Source of the DNA: Parabacteroides distasonis
Lineage (GTDB): Bacteria > Bacteroidota > Bacteroidia > Bacteroidales > Tannerellaceae
Assembly (NCBI GenBank): GCA_021531385.1
Contig: JAFBIR010000004.1
Coordinates: 1-64,000, forward strand
Reading direction: 5' to 3'
DNA length: 64,000 nucleotides
Both the position numbers and the translations under genes were made by a program. Below are positions 1 through 10,221 of this stretch, piece after piece. Position 1 is the first letter of the stretch; every line of letters begins with the position of its first letter. The notes below the pieces were generated by a model. That model saw only the letters and a program-made list of their open reading frames with translations, made no database searches and was not told the origin of the DNA.

Positions 1-82
<82 letters not shown>

Positions 83-96
83 TTTTTTAAGTCAAG

Positions 97-130
97 AAGC
101 CCCGAGGTAGAAATACCTTAGGGCTTTTTT
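97..130 (+). terminator. Intrinsic terminator of the rRNA operon
   Basis: AAGCCCCGAGGTA and TACCTTAGGGCTT form a stem around a short loop, followed by a run of six T. It lies just after the 5S gene and should end the rRNA transcript. Bases 131-288 beyond it show no recognisable gene. Confidence 0.85.
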
Positions 131-288
131 GTTGTCTATATGATAGGATACAACGGTTAAAGCATAGGAATGTCAACCAAATGTCAACACAGGCGAAATT
201 AGGGGAAATCTCACGAAATGTTTACTCCTCGTAAGTTGTTGATTTTATCGTTTTATTGTTTGTGGAATTTAGCTGATTTTCATATAGG

Positions 289-360
289 TAGTCTCGCCGG
301 GAATCGAACCCGGATCTAAAGTTTAGGAAACTTCTATTCTATCCGTTGAACTACAAGACC
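289..360 (-). tRNA. tRNA-Arg, anticodon CCT
   Basis: On the minus strand a full cloverleaf can be drawn. The 7-bp acceptor stem GGTCTTG pairs with CGAGACT (one G-T at each of two places). The anticodon stem encloses the loop TTCCTAA with anticodon CCT. The T arm is CCGGG-TTCGATT-CCCGG. The CCA tail is not encoded (CC-T follows the discriminator A). The tRNA reads the rare AGG arginine codon. A well-matched promoter lies directly upstream at 377-407. Confidence 0.93.
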
Positions 361-376
361 AACTGCTAAGAGGTTG

Positions 377-407
377 CAAAAGTAGAATCTTTTCCGCAAA
401 TTGCCAA
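377..407 (-). promoter_or_regulatory. Promoter of tRNA-Arg
   Basis: Read on the minus strand there is TTG, a 20-bp spacer, then TACTTTTG. This matches the Bacteroidota primary-sigma consensus (TTTG at -33, TAnnTTTG at -7). The tRNA begins 16 bases after the -7 box. Confidence 0.75.
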
Positions 408-505
408 GTTTTTGATGATGAGAAGCGCAAATATAATTTCGGCTTCTTCTCCGCAAACGGTATCTGTTAGTTTGCGAGTGTATGCAAAAAGAAAGGGGGT
501 GCTTG

Positions 506-1714
506 TTACAGCATCCCCAATAATTTCGAACGAGATAGCAGACAGGCTCCTAACACCCCTGCTGTATTTCCTAATTTAGATAGCTTGATTTGCGTGTCAC
601 GGCTCACCATGTTGAGGGAGTATTTCTTAACTGCACTCTTGATGGGCAACAATAGATACTCACCTGTTTCGGAAAGCGGACCGCCTAAGACTACTAATTC
701 TGGATTGAAGATATTGATCAAACCAGCAATGCCCTTCCCTAAGTTCACGCCAATCTCTTCCAAAATATCGATAGTCAACATATCCTCTTTGTGAATGGCC
801 TCAATCAAATCATTGAGCGTGATCTGTTCGCCCGCATCAATCTTCGAAGCTAAGATCGTATTACTGCCTTCCTTATAACGCTCAATGAGCATCCGACAGA
901 GTGCGGAACCGGAAGCACCTGTCTCTAAGCAACCCTTCTTGCCGCAATGACAAAGCACCTCATTATCGAAGAAACTGAAATGGCCGAACTCGCCGGAGAA
1001 ACCAGAGTGACCATAATACACTTCACCGTTAATGATAATACCTAAGCCTAAGCCCCAAGAGACGTTGACAAACAGAATGTCTTTTTCACCTTGTACCACA
1101 CCTTGCATGTATTCGCCAAAGGTCATGGAGCGAGTATCATTCTCAATGAATGTCTTGATGCGCAGCTTTCCTTCGATAATCTGAGACAGCGGATTTTCCT
1201 CGAAATAGAAGATGCTGTAACTGTAGCCCGTGAAAGGATTCACACGTCCGGAGATATTCACACCTACACTGAGAATCTTATCCCGAGGAATGGGCAACGT
1301 GAGAATAAACTCGTTGATGGCATCACACAACCGATCCAGAGCGGCCGGTGTATTCTCGAATTGATAGGGTACGCTCTCCTCAATACGGATCTTGTCTCCT
1401 TTGAAATCCAGTACGGCTAAGTTGATGTGTTGATTCATGATATCTACTCCGATGAAATAACCGGAGGAGGGGTTGAGCCCGAAGATACTGGGCTTACGAC
1501 CGCCGGAGGTCTCTTGCTTGCCAAAATCGACAATGTAGCCGTCCTCCTGCAAGTCCATGATCAGTTTGGTCACGGTAGGAATGCTCAAGTTCATCACCTT
1601 GCAAACATCTGCGATGGTAGCGTCTCCATTGGACATGAAGAAATGGATGATTTTTTTCTTCAAGAGACCGCTTCGTGTGTTATCCTCTGAGGACAGCATA
1701 AACTTTTGTGTCAT
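506..1714 (-). CDS. ROK-family transcriptional regulator / sugar kinase homologue
   Basis: A 402-residue protein of the ROK family (NagC/Mlc/XylR-like repressors and sugar kinases). About 70 N-terminal residues hold a winged-helix DNA-binding region (SIPTVTKLIMDLQEDGYI). The ASKHA kinase fold follows, starting GYFIGVDI. The ROK zinc motif is present as GHF...CHCGKKGC, and ENDTRS is in the sugar-site region. The ATG at 1714 is preferred over a longer in-frame start because the extra 70 residues are low quality and run into the divergent ruvB promoter region. It is probably a sugar-responsive regulator; the ligand cannot be read from sequence. It is transcribed divergently from ruvB. Confidence 0.85.
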   Translation of the reverse strand: MTQKFMLSSEDNTRSGLLKKKIIHFFMSNGDATIADVCKVMNLSIPTVTKLIMDLQEDGYIVDFGKQETSGGRKPSIFGLNPSSGYFIGVDIMNQHINLAVLDFKGDKIRIEESVPYQFENTPAALDRLCDAINEFILTLPIPRDKILSVGVNISGRVNPFTGYSYSIFYFEENPLSQIIEGKLRIKTFIENDTRSMTFGEYMQGVVQGEKDILFVNVSWGLGLGIIINGEVYYGHSGFSGEFGHFSFFDNEVLCHCGKKGCLETGASGSALCRMLIERYKEGSNTILASKIDAGEQITLNDLIEAIHKEDMLTIDILEEIGVNLGKGIAGLINIFNPELVVLGGPLSETGEYLLLPIKSAVKKYSLNMVSRDTQIKLSKLGNTAGVLGACLLSRSKLLGML

Positions 1715-1893
1715 GATATTTTTTTCGCTTTTGTTTAGTAATACGCGAAAGTATAATAAGTTTTTCAATAACTCATGTGCGTAAACGGAAATATTTTCTA
1801 TTTCTGTTTTCAAACAACTGGGTGGATTTCTGATTTGTTTGAAATTAGAAATCCATAGGTTTTGTTTATCTTCGCGAGCGTTGAAAAAACGAT

Positions 1894-2919
1894 ATGGAAG
1901 ACGAATTTGACATAAGAGAAGCACGCTTACCGGAGAGTGAGCGGGAGTATGAGAATGCGCTTCGGCCGCTTTCCTTCCATGACTTCAGTGGACAGGCGAA
2001 GGTAGTGGAGAACCTGAAGGTATTCGTCATGGCTGCCCGTATGCGTAAGGAGGCGTTGGATCACGTACTGTTGCATGGCCCTCCCGGATTGGGTAAGACG
2101 ACACTTTCGAACATCATTGCTAACGAGCTGGGTGTCGGCTTTAAGGTGACCTCCGGACCCGTGCTCGATAAGCCGGGCGATTTAGCCGGTGTATTGACCT
2201 CCCTGGAGAAAAACGATGTTTTGTTTATTGATGAGATTCACCGATTGAGCCCTATCGTGGAGGAGTATCTGTATTCTGCGATGGAGGATTACCGGATAGA
2301 TATTGTCATTGATAAGGGGCCCAGTGCCCGTTCCATCCAGATTGACTTGGCTCCTTTCACCCTGATTGGCGCTACGACACGTAGTGGCTTGCTGACCAGC
2401 CCACTTCGGGCTCGCTTCGGCATCAACATGCACTTGGAGTATTACGATATGGGTACATTGACGCAGATTGTCTTGCGCAGTGCGGAGATTCTGCGGGTGA
2501 AATGTGCGATAGAGGCCGCCCGAGAGATTGCCTCCCGCAGCCGAGGTACGCCCCGTATCGCCAATGCGTTGTTGCGCCGGGTGAGAGACTTTGCGATGGT
2601 GAAGGGAAACGGAGAGATTGATAAAGCGATCGCTTGTTTCTCGTTGGAGGCGTTGAACATTGACCGGTATGGTTTGGATCAGATTGATAATCGCTTGTTA
2701 ACGACAATCATAGATAAGTTTAAGGGAGGGCCGGTCGGCTTGACCACAATTGCCACCGCCTTAGGCGAGGATCCCGGTACCTTGGAGGAGGTGTACGAGC
2801 CTTTCTTGATCAAGGAGGGCTTCTTGAAGCGGACACCTCGCGGAAGAGAGGTGACGGAGTTGGCCTATACGCACTTAGGACGTTCCCGTGGTGGTGAGCA
2901 GGGTTGTTTATTCGATTAA
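1894..2919 (+). CDS. ruvB: Holliday junction branch migration helicase RuvB
   Basis: The 341-residue AAA+ motor works with RuvA to migrate Holliday junctions during recombinational repair. The Walker A is GPPGLGKTT, Walker B is LFIDEIHRL, sensor 1 lies around GATTRSGLL, and the C-terminal winged helix contains [19 protein letters not shown]. Length is normal for the family. It starts a rightward series of closely spaced genes: the next gene begins 18 bp after its stop. A possible -7 box (TATCTTCG) lies about 20 bases before the ATG, without a clear -33 element. Confidence 0.97.
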   Translation: MEDEFDIREARLPESEREYENALRPLSFHDFSGQAKVVENLKVFVMAARMRKEALDHVLLHGPPGLGKTTLSNIIANELGVGFKVTSGPVLDKPGDLAGVLTSLEKNDVLFIDEIHRLSPIVEEYLYSAMEDYRIDIVIDKGPSARSIQIDLAPFTLIGATTRSGLLTSPLRARFGINMHLEYYDMGTLTQIVLRSAEILRVKCAIEAAREIASRSRGTPRIANALLRRVRDFAMVKGNGEIDKAIACFSLEALNIDRYGLDQIDNRLLTTIIDKFKGGPVGLTTIATALGEDPGTLEEVYEPFLIKEGFLKRTPRGREVTELAYTHLGRSRGGEQGCLFD

Positions 2920-2937
2920 AAAAATAAGAGTGAAGAG

Positions 2938-4410
2938 ATGGCAGGAGGAATGAAACGGCTGGCGAAAGAGACCGCCGTTTATGGATTGAGCAGCATCATC
3001 GGTCGATTCTTGAACTGGATGTTGGTGCCGATGTACACCCGTGTCTTGGCGGGTACGGGAGATTATGGAATCGTGACGAATCTATATGGCTGGACGGCGC
3101 TGTTGTTGGTGCTTTTGACCTACGGCATGGAGACCGGTTTTTTCCGTTTTATCAATAAGAAAGAGGAGCAGGAGCCGATGCGGGTGTATGCCTCCGTGCT
3201 CTATTGCCTGTTGGGCAGCTCTACGCTGTTTGCGATAGTGGTCTTTGCGCTGCTGCCCTGGATCAGTGGAGCGATGGGCTATGCCGATCATCCGGAGTTC
3301 GTCGGGATGATGGCCGGTATCGTGGCGGTGGATGCCTTCTGCTGTATCCCCTTCGCCTATTTGCGCTATTTGGGCAAGGCATGGCGTTTTGCGGGGATTA
3401 AGTTGTTGAGCATCTTCTTGAACATTGCGCTCAACATTTTCTTCCTGTTGGTTTGCCCTTGGCTGCAAAGTCATTATCCGGCGGCGGTAGATTGGTGCTA
3501 TCTCCCCGACTATGGCGTGGGTTACGTCTTTGTGGCGAATGTCTTTACTACGCTCTTGACGCTGTTCTGCCTCTTCCCGGATATTCTTCCGGGTCTGCGG
3601 ACGAAATGGAATCCGGTGGTGTTAAAACAGATCTTACGTTACTCCTTCCCGATTCTTTTGTTAGGGATCGCTGGTATTTTCAACCAGACAGCCGATAAGA
3701 TTCTTTTCCCCTTCTTGTTCGAAGATAAGGCGTATGCCAATGAGCAATTGGGTATTTACGGCGCTTGCTTCAAGATCGCGGTGGTGATGGTGATGTTCAC
3801 GCAAGCCTTCCGATATGCCTACGAACCCTTCATCTTTGCTCGTAACAAGAGCGAAGATAACAAACTGGCCTATGCGGAGGCTATGAAGTATTTCATCCTT
3901 TTTGCCCTGTTCATCTTTTTAGGAGTGATGTTCTATATCGATATCTTGAAATACTTCGTAGGGCCTGCTTACTATCCGGGTTTGCGGGTAGTACCCATCG
4001 TGATGCTGGGTGAGCTCTTCTTTGGCATCTATTTCAACCTGTCGTTGTGGTATAAGCTGATCGATGAGACCCGCTGGGGAGCCTATTTCTCCTCGATCGG
4101 CTGTGTGGCTACGGTGACCATCATCTTGCTTTTCGGCTCGACCTATGGTTATATGGCTTGTGCCTGGGCGTCGTTCTGTTGCAACCTCTTGATGATGGTG
4201 CTGTCCTATTTCATGGGGCAACGGAAATACCCGATCAACTATGACCTCCGTTCGGCAGCGGTCTATACAGCGTTGGCGACTGTTTTGTATGTGGCCGGCA
4301 TGTATCTGCCGATTGAGTCGATCATTGGGCGGTTGGCTTATCGTACGCTGCTGTTGGCGATGTACGCCGGATTTATGTGGAAACGAGATTTAATGCGCTA
4401 TTGGAGATAA
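2938..4410 (+). CDS. Polysaccharide/lipid-linked oligosaccharide flippase (Wzx/MATE-like)
   Basis: This 490-residue integral membrane protein has about 12-14 hydrophobic segments, and its N-terminal region (LAKETAVYGLSSIIGRFLN) is typical of the polysaccharide biosynthesis (Wzx/RfbX) branch of the MOP superfamily. Such proteins flip undecaprenyl-linked sugars or related lipids across the inner membrane. It sits between ruvB and the DUF389 gene, with 6 bp to the latter. No glycosyltransferases are adjacent, so its substrate is unknown. It may be the general flippase kept next to ruvB in this lineage. Confidence 0.85.
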   Translation: MAGGMKRLAKETAVYGLSSIIGRFLNWMLVPMYTRVLAGTGDYGIVTNLYGWTALLLVLLTYGMETGFFRFINKKEEQEPMRVYASVLYCLLGSSTLFAIVVFALLPWISGAMGYADHPEFVGMMAGIVAVDAFCCIPFAYLRYLGKAWRFAGIKLLSIFLNIALNIFFLLVCPWLQSHYPAAVDWCYLPDYGVGYVFVANVFTTLLTLFCLFPDILPGLRTKWNPVVLKQILRYSFPILLLGIAGIFNQTADKILFPFLFEDKAYANEQLGIYGACFKIAVVMVMFTQAFRYAYEPFIFARNKSEDNKLAYAEAMKYFILFALFIFLGVMFYIDILKYFVGPAYYPGLRVVPIVMLGELFFGIYFNLSLWYKLIDETRWGAYFSSIGCVATVTIILLFGSTYGYMACAWASFCCNLLMMVLSYFMGQRKYPINYDLRSAAVYTALATVLYVAGMYLPIESIIGRLAYRTLLLAMYAGFMWKRDLMRYWR

Positions 4411-4416
4411 ACTGAA

Positions 4417-5775
4417 ATGGAAAAAACTACTTTTTATCAACAGATTAAAGACTTTTTCGTGCGCAACTTCGATTTGCGCCAGGAGAAAGAGGATGAGCAG
4501 GACACCATCGAATCCATTCGCCGCGGCGTGGATTTCAAGGGAACCAACCTGTGGGTCTTGATTTTTGCGACATTCATCGCCTCGTTGGGTTTGAACACCA
4601 ACTCGACGGCGGTTATTATTGGCGCCATGTTGATCTCCCCTTTGATGGGGCCGATCATGGGCTTTGGATTGGGCTTAGGTATCTCAGATTTTGAGTTGAT
4701 CAAGCGCTCCTTCCGCAACTTGGCGACGGCGGCTCTCTTCAGCGTGATTACCTCTACGCTCTATTTTTGGCTCTCCCCTTTGAGCGAGGCGCAGAGTGAG
4801 CTGTTGGCCCGTACGCAGCCAACCGTCTATGATGTGTTGATCGCCTTCTTCGGTGGTATGGCGGGTATCGTGGCCAGCTCCACGAAGAACAAAGGCAACG
4901 TGATACCGGGTGTGGCGATCGCTACCGCCTTGATGCCACCACTCTGTACGGCTGGCTTCGGTTTGGCGAGTGGCAATCTTTACTATTTCTTCGGAGCCTT
5001 CTACCTCTTCTTTATTAATTCAGTCTTCATCTGCTTGGCCACCTATTTAGTGGTTTGCCTGTTGAAATACCCCAAGAAGGTGTTCTTGGACAAGCAGCGA
5101 GAGAAGAAGGTAAAGCGTTATGTCGGTTTGATTGTGCTCTTTACGATCGTGCCCAGCCTCTTCTTGAGTTATAACCTGATTCGCTCCAGCTACTTCAATG
5201 ATCGGGTGCGCGACTTCGTGACGGAGGAGTTGAGCTTCCCGAACACGCAGATCTTGAGCCGTGCGGTGACCAACACCCGTGACCATAAAGAGGTGAAGGT
5301 GGTCTTGATTGGCGAGACGGTGCCTGATGAGCTGATCGCCAATGCCCGTCAGAAGCTGGCTAAATATGGCTTGGAGGGAGTGAACCTGATCGTGCAACAG
5401 GGCTTCGGTCAGGAGGCGACGGATATCAACGAGTTGAAGAGCCTCTTGATGCAAGACCTCTATAAGAATAGCGAGGAGGTGCTGCGGAATCAGACCGTGC
5501 AGATCGACTCGTTGCGCAAGGAGGTAGATCGTTACAAGAGCGACCGGAAGTGGGCGGCCGCTTTGATGCCGGAGATGAAGGTGCTGTTCCCTGCGGTCGA
5601 GCAGCTCTCTTGTTCCAATGCCCTCTTGATGCGTGCGGAGCAGGCAAAGCCCGATACCGTGATGCTGGTCTATCTGAAGAGCAAAGAAAAGGTGAAGGAG
5701 GCGGAGCGTAGCAAGATGGTCGAGTGGCTCTCGGCCCGTATAGGAAAACAGAATATTAAATTAATTATAGAGTAA
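4417..5775 (+). CDS. DUF389 / TIGR00341-family membrane protein
   Basis: The 452-residue protein begins with a soluble stretch (residues 1-40). Five or six membrane segments rich in small residues follow, with the family's motif LGLNTNSTAVIIGAMLISPLMGPIMG and a second half containing PGVAIATALMPPLCTAGFGLA. A roughly 200-residue C-terminal part (from about 250) holds a predicted coiled region (EVLRNQTVQIDSLRKEVDRYKSD). DUF389 proteins are widespread and have no established activity; some are described as hydrophobic proteins of unknown transport role. The next gene starts 3 bp downstream, so they are probably co-transcribed. Confidence 0.85.
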   Translation: MEKTTFYQQIKDFFVRNFDLRQEKEDEQDTIESIRRGVDFKGTNLWVLIFATFIASLGLNTNSTAVIIGAMLISPLMGPIMGFGLGLGISDFELIKRSFRNLATAALFSVITSTLYFWLSPLSEAQSELLARTQPTVYDVLIAFFGGMAGIVASSTKNKGNVIPGVAIATALMPPLCTAGFGLASGNLYYFFGAFYLFFINSVFICLATYLVVCLLKYPKKVFLDKQREKKVKRYVGLIVLFTIVPSLFLSYNLIRSSYFNDRVRDFVTEELSFPNTQILSRAVTNTRDHKEVKVVLIGETVPDELIANARQKLAKYGLEGVNLIVQQGFGQEATDINELKSLLMQDLYKNSEEVLRNQTVQIDSLRKEVDRYKSDRKWAAALMPEMKVLFPAVEQLSCSNALLMRAEQAKPDTVMLVYLKSKEKVKEAERSKMVEWLSARIGKQNIKLIIE

Positions 5776-5778
5776 ACA

Positions 5779-7938
5779 GTGATGTTTTTACAGCGAATGA
5801 AAGGAATGAGATGGGTGTGCGCCGCCCTGATGTGGTTGGCGGCAGCGGGATCACTTTGGGCCGATGAAGGCATGTGGGTCTTGAAAGAGTTAAACAAACA
5901 GAACCGGGAACGCATCAAGGAGTTGGGCTTTGAGCTGCCGATAGAGGCGCTGTATAGCGACACGGATCCCTGTGTGGCGAATGCGGTGGTAATCTTTGGT
6001 GGAGGTTGCACGGGTGTAACGGTGTCTGAGCAGGGCTTGGTGTTCACCAATCACCATTGTGGCTACGGAGCGATTCAGCAGCTGAGTAGCGTGGAGCACG
6101 ACTACCTGAAGGATGGCTTCGTTTCGCAAAGCCTGACGGAGGAGTTGCCGGTGCCCGGTTTGTCGGTGCGTTACCTGAAAGAGATGCGCGATGTGAGCGA
6201 GCGGATCAACAGCCAGATTGCGGATATCACCGATGAGTATTACCGCCTGGCCGCTGCCGATTCCATCGGGCGGGTGTTGTGCGACTCCGTAGGGCAGAAC
6301 AGCTTCCTGACGGCGGATGTCCTTCCTTTCTATAATAACAATGCCTATTACCTCGTGGTGTATGAGGTGTTCCGGGATGTGCGCATGGTCTTTGCGCCCC
6401 CCAGCTCATTGGGCAAGTTTGGTGGTGACACCGATAACTGGATGTGGCCCCGCCACACCTGCGACTTCTCGGTGTTCCGTGTCTATGCCAATAGCGAGAA
6501 TCGCCCGGCCGACTATGATGTCAATAACCAACCCTATAAACCCCGTTATGTGGCGCAGGTCTCTTTGCAGGGCTATGCGGAGCAAGATTATGCCATGACG
6601 CTCGGTTTCCCCGGAAGGACGGAGCGTTACCTCTGCTCCTGGGGCGTACATCAGCTGATGGAGTATTCCAACAAACCGCGCATCGAGGTGCGGGGCATCA
6701 AGCAGGCGCTTTGGAAAAAGGCGATGCAGGCGAGCGATCAGGTGCGCATCCAATACGCCAACAAATACGCCAGCAGCTCCAACTACTGGAAGAATGCGAT
6801 CGGCATGAACAAAGGCTTGACTCGCCTCGGGGTGATCGCCCGTAAACAGGCGGAGGAGTTGGCCTTTTCGGATTGGGTGGCGAAAGACCAGCAACGGGTG
6901 GCGAAGTATGGCGAGGTGCTCACGCTCTTGGAGAAGGGCTATACCTCTACCGATAAGCAGCAGGAGGCGTTGACCTATCTGAACGAGGCCTTTTCGAACG
7001 GGGCGGAGATCTTGCGCTTCACCCGCAAGTTGCAGGGTTTCGACGTGAAGGGCTCTACGCCGGAGGAGAAGGAGCAGTTCTTGGAGGATCAGGTGAAGCC
7101 TTTCTTCAAGGATTATGTGCCTCGGTTGGATCAAGAGGTGTTGGCGGCGATGCTGACTATCGTAAGGCTTCGAGTGCCCGCTACTTACTTGCCGGATATC
7201 TATCAACGGATTGACAAGAAGTATAAGGGGGACTATATCCGCTATGCGGCTGATCTGTTCAAGAAGACCCGGGTACTCAACTACGCGGATGTGGTGGAGA
7301 TGATCAGCGACTCGAAAGGCTATGCCAAGCTGATGAAAGACCCGGCACATGAGCTGAGCCTCTCGGTGATGCTGGCAATCTTCGATTTGGAACAGCAGAC
7401 GGCGGAGGCGGCCCTGCGGATTCAGGAGGGCGATCGCCTCTATTGGGAGGGCTTGCGTGCCATGCATCCGGAGAAGGCGCTCTATGCGGATGCCAACTTC
7501 ACGATGCGTCTTAGCTATGGCTCGATTGGTGGGTATCAACCCTATGACGCCGCTTGGTATAATTATTTCACGACCGATAAGGGCATCTTAGAGAAGGAGG
7601 ATCCGGAGAATGACGAGTTCGCCGTGCAGCCGGAGATCTTAGACTTGGTGCGCAGCCGCGGCTTTGGCCCTTATGCCAACGCCAAGGGCGATTTGCAACT
7701 CTGCTTCCTGACCAACAACGACATCACCGGTGGCAACTCGGGCAGCCCCGTGTTTGACAAGCAGGCCCACTTGATCGGCTTGGCGTTTGATGGCAACTGG
7801 GAGGCGATGAGTGGTGATATTGCGTTTGAACCTGAGCTGCAGCGCTGTATTGCGGTGGATATTCGTTTTGTGCTCTTCATGATCGACAAGTGGGGCCATT
7901 GCCCTCGTCTGATTGAGGAGTTGAAATTGGTACGATAA
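5779..7938 (+). CDS. S46-family dipeptidyl peptidase (DPP7-like), secreted
   Basis: This 719-residue protein has a Sec signal peptide (hydrophobic core about residues 10-28, likely cleavage after SLWA). S46 enzymes release dipeptides from peptides in the periplasm of Bacteroidota. The chymotrypsin-like triad is visible: His in TNHHCGYG (about residue 92-93), Asp in the segment GGDTDNWMWPRHTCDFSVF, and Ser654 in GGNSGSPVFD. The residue 18 after the catalytic serine is Gly (Gly672). In Porphyromonas enzymes this position is Gly in DPP7 (hydrophobic P1) and Arg in DPP11 (acidic P1). A DPP7-like preference is therefore predicted, with moderate certainty. Confidence 0.92.
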   Translation: MMFLQRMKGMRWVCAALMWLAAAGSLWADEGMWVLKELNKQNRERIKELGFELPIEALYSDTDPCVANAVVIFGGGCTGVTVSEQGLVFTNHHCGYGAIQQLSSVEHDYLKDGFVSQSLTEELPVPGLSVRYLKEMRDVSERINSQIADITDEYYRLAAADSIGRVLCDSVGQNSFLTADVLPFYNNNAYYLVVYEVFRDVRMVFAPPSSLGKFGGDTDNWMWPRHTCDFSVFRVYANSENRPADYDVNNQPYKPRYVAQVSLQGYAEQDYAMTLGFPGRTERYLCSWGVHQLMEYSNKPRIEVRGIKQALWKKAMQASDQVRIQYANKYASSSNYWKNAIGMNKGLTRLGVIARKQAEELAFSDWVAKDQQRVAKYGEVLTLLEKGYTSTDKQQEALTYLNEAFSNGAEILRFTRKLQGFDVKGSTPEEKEQFLEDQVKPFFKDYVPRLDQEVLAAMLTIVRLRVPATYLPDIYQRIDKKYKGDYIRYAADLFKKTRVLNYADVVEMISDSKGYAKLMKDPAHELSLSVMLAIFDLEQQTAEAALRIQEGDRLYWEGLRAMHPEKALYADANFTMRLSYGSIGGYQPYDAAWYNYFTTDKGILEKEDPENDEFAVQPEILDLVRSRGFGPYANAKGDLQLCFLTNNDITGGNSGSPVFDKQAHLIGLAFDGNWEAMSGDIAFEPELQRCIAVDIRFVLFMIDKWGHCPRLIEELKLVR

Positions 7939-7952
7939 AATCAGACGGTTTA

Positions 7953-7983
7953 TTGCGCTGTTCGATAAACCTGTCTAACTTCG
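7953..7983 (+). promoter_or_regulatory. Promoter of glnN
   Basis: TTG, a 20-bp spacer, then TAACTTCG: a close match to the Bacteroidota -33/-7 pattern, 28 bp ahead of the glnN start codon. Confidence 0.55.
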
Positions 7984-8011
7984 CGAACGCAAACATTAAA
8001 CAAAAAGAAAT

Positions 8012-10204
8012 ATGGCTATCTCACGCTTCAATGCGGTGGAGAAGGCCTCCAACCGCAAGGCGGTAGAGGCGATTACTCCCACCCACAAAGTTTCTGAGTA
8101 TTATGGAGAGAACGTCTTCAACCGAAAGGCGATGCAGAAGTATCTCTCGAAAGAGACCTATAAGGCGCTCACCTATGCGATTGATAATGGCATACCTATC
8201 GACCGCGAGATTGCGAATCATGTGGCGGCGGGTATGCGCATGTGGGCTTTGGAGAAGGGAGTGACCCACTATACGCACTGGTTCCAGCCCCTGACGGATG
8301 GTACGGCGGAGAAGCACGATGCCTTCGTGGAGCACGATGGAAACGGGGGCATGATCGAGGAGTTTAGCGGCAAGCTGTTGGTGCAGCAAGAGCCGGATGC
8401 CTCCAGCTTCCCCAATGGTGGCTTGCGCAACACCTTCGAGGCGCGCGGCTACTCCGCTTGGGATCCCTCTTCGCCCGCCTTTATCGTGGACGATACCCTT
8501 TGTATTCCCACCGTGTTTATCGCCTATACGGGTGAGGCACTGGATTATAAGACTCCGCTCATCCGCTCCATCGAGGCGTTGGGCAAGGCGGCTGTCGAGG
8601 TGTGCCGCTATTTCGATCCGGAGGTGAACAAGGTGATTACCTACCTCGGTTGGGAGCAGGAGTATTTCTTGGTGGATGAGGACCTCTATTCCGCACGCCC
8701 CGACCTTTCGCTGACGGAGCGCACGTTGTTAGGACACGAGAGCGCAAAGAACCAGCAGTTAGACGACCACTATTTTGGGGCAATCCCCTCTCGGGTGCAG
8801 GAGTTCATGAAAGACCTGGAGCGGGAGTGCTACTCCTTGGGTATTCCGGTGAAGACACGTCACAACGAGGTAGCGCCTAACCAGTTTGAGCTGGCACCGA
8901 TCTATGAGGAGTGCAACTTGGCGAACGACCACAACCAGTTGCTGATGTCGCTCATGAAGCGGGTGGCACGTCGCCACAACTTCCGGGTGCTGCTGCACGA
9001 GAAGCCCTTCAAAGGGGTGAATGGGTCAGGTAAGCACTGCAACTGGTCGATGGGTACCGATACGGGCATCAACCTCTTCTCGCCCGGTAAGAACCGGGAG
9101 GACAACCTGCGCTTTATCACCTTCGTGGTGAATACTATCATGGCAGTGTATCGCTATAATGCCCTGTTGAAAGCCAGTGTGGCCTCGGCGACGAACGCCC
9201 ACCGCTTGGGTGCGAACGAGGCACCGCCCGCCATCATCTCCTCTTTCTTAGGTACGCAGATCAGCGACATCTTGGATAAGTTTGAGAACAGCTCCATCGC
9301 CGATGCCATCGAGGTGGACGACAAGAAGGGGTTGCATTTGGGCTTCGGACAGATCCCGGAGCTGCTGCTTGACAATACCGACCGTAACCGTACCTCGCCC
9401 TTTGCCTTCACCGGCAATCGGTTTGAGTTCCGTGCGCCCGGCTCGTCGGTCAACTGTGGATCGGCCATGTTGGCGCTCAACACGGCGGTGGCTCACCAGT
9501 TGCGTCAGTTCACGCAAGAGGTGGAGGCGCTGCGTGCGGCAGGCAAGAGCAAGGAGGTGGCTATCTATGAGGTGTTGAAGGCCTATATCAAAACCTCCAA
9601 ACCGATTCGTTTCGATGGCAATGGCTATTCCGACGCATGGAAGGCTGAGGCGGCACGTCGTGGGTTGGATTGCGAGAACAGTGTGCCTTTGCAATACGAT
9701 GCCTATCTCCGTCCGGAGACCATCGAATTGTTTACCAGCATGGGTGTCCTCTCCCGTAAGGAGTTAGAGGCGCGCAACGAGGTGAAGTGGGAGGTCTATA
9801 TCAAGAAGGTACAGATCGAGGCCCGTGTGCTGGGCGATCTCTCGCTCAACCATATCATCCCCGTGGCGGTGCATTACCAGAGTCTGTTGCTTGACAACAT
9901 CGCCAAGCTGAAGCAGACCTTTGGCGAGGAGTCCGATTTCGGAGATATGACGGAGGAGCCCCGGCGGTTGGTGCGTAAGATCGCGGCCCATATCTGTGCG
10001 GTGACGAAGAAGGTGGATGAGATGGTAGAGGCACGCAAGCGAGCCAATCGCCTGACCGACATGCGCGAGCGCGCCATCGCTTATCATGACACCGTGGCTC
10101 CCTACTTGGATGAGATTCGCGATCACATCGACGATTTGGAGTTGATGGTGGACAACCAGATGTGGCCGCTCCCGAAATACCGTGAGCTGCTGTTCATCCG
10201 CTAA
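8012..10204 (+). CDS. glnN: Glutamine synthetase type III
   Basis: This 730-residue enzyme makes glutamine from glutamate, ammonia and ATP in the cytoplasm. Length and sequence fit the GSIII (GlnN) family, which is much larger than GSI/GSII and common in Bacteroidales. Features include the N-terminal GSIII-specific domain (MRMWALEKGVTHYTHWFQPLTDGTAEKHD), the metal/substrate segment with GWEQEYFLVDEDLY, the KTRHNEVAPNQFELAP region, and the signature around NGSGKHCNWSM. The gene has its own promoter and is followed by a 719-bp gap, so it is probably monocistronic. Confidence 0.97.
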   Translation: MAISRFNAVEKASNRKAVEAITPTHKVSEYYGENVFNRKAMQKYLSKETYKALTYAIDNGIPIDREIANHVAAGMRMWALEKGVTHYTHWFQPLTDGTAEKHDAFVEHDGNGGMIEEFSGKLLVQQEPDASSFPNGGLRNTFEARGYSAWDPSSPAFIVDDTLCIPTVFIAYTGEALDYKTPLIRSIEALGKAAVEVCRYFDPEVNKVITYLGWEQEYFLVDEDLYSARPDLSLTERTLLGHESAKNQQLDDHYFGAIPSRVQEFMKDLERECYSLGIPVKTRHNEVAPNQFELAPIYEECNLANDHNQLLMSLMKRVARRHNFRVLLHEKPFKGVNGSGKHCNWSMGTDTGINLFSPGKNREDNLRFITFVVNTIMAVYRYNALLKASVASATNAHRLGANEAPPAIISSFLGTQISDILDKFENSSIADAIEVDDKKGLHLGFGQIPELLLDNTDRNRTSPFAFTGNRFEFRAPGSSVNCGSAMLALNTAVAHQLRQFTQEVEALRAAGKSKEVAIYEVLKAYIKTSKPIRFDGNGYSDAWKAEAARRGLDCENSVPLQYDAYLRPETIELFTSMGVLSRKELEARNEVKWEVYIKKVQIEARVLGDLSLNHIIPVAVHYQSLLLDNIAKLKQTFGEESDFGDMTEEPRRLVRKIAAHICAVTKKVDEMVEARKRANRLTDMRERAIAYHDTVAPYLDEIRDHIDDLELMVDNQMWPLPKYRELLFIR

Positions 10205-10221
10205 ATCCGTGCGACAGGTGC

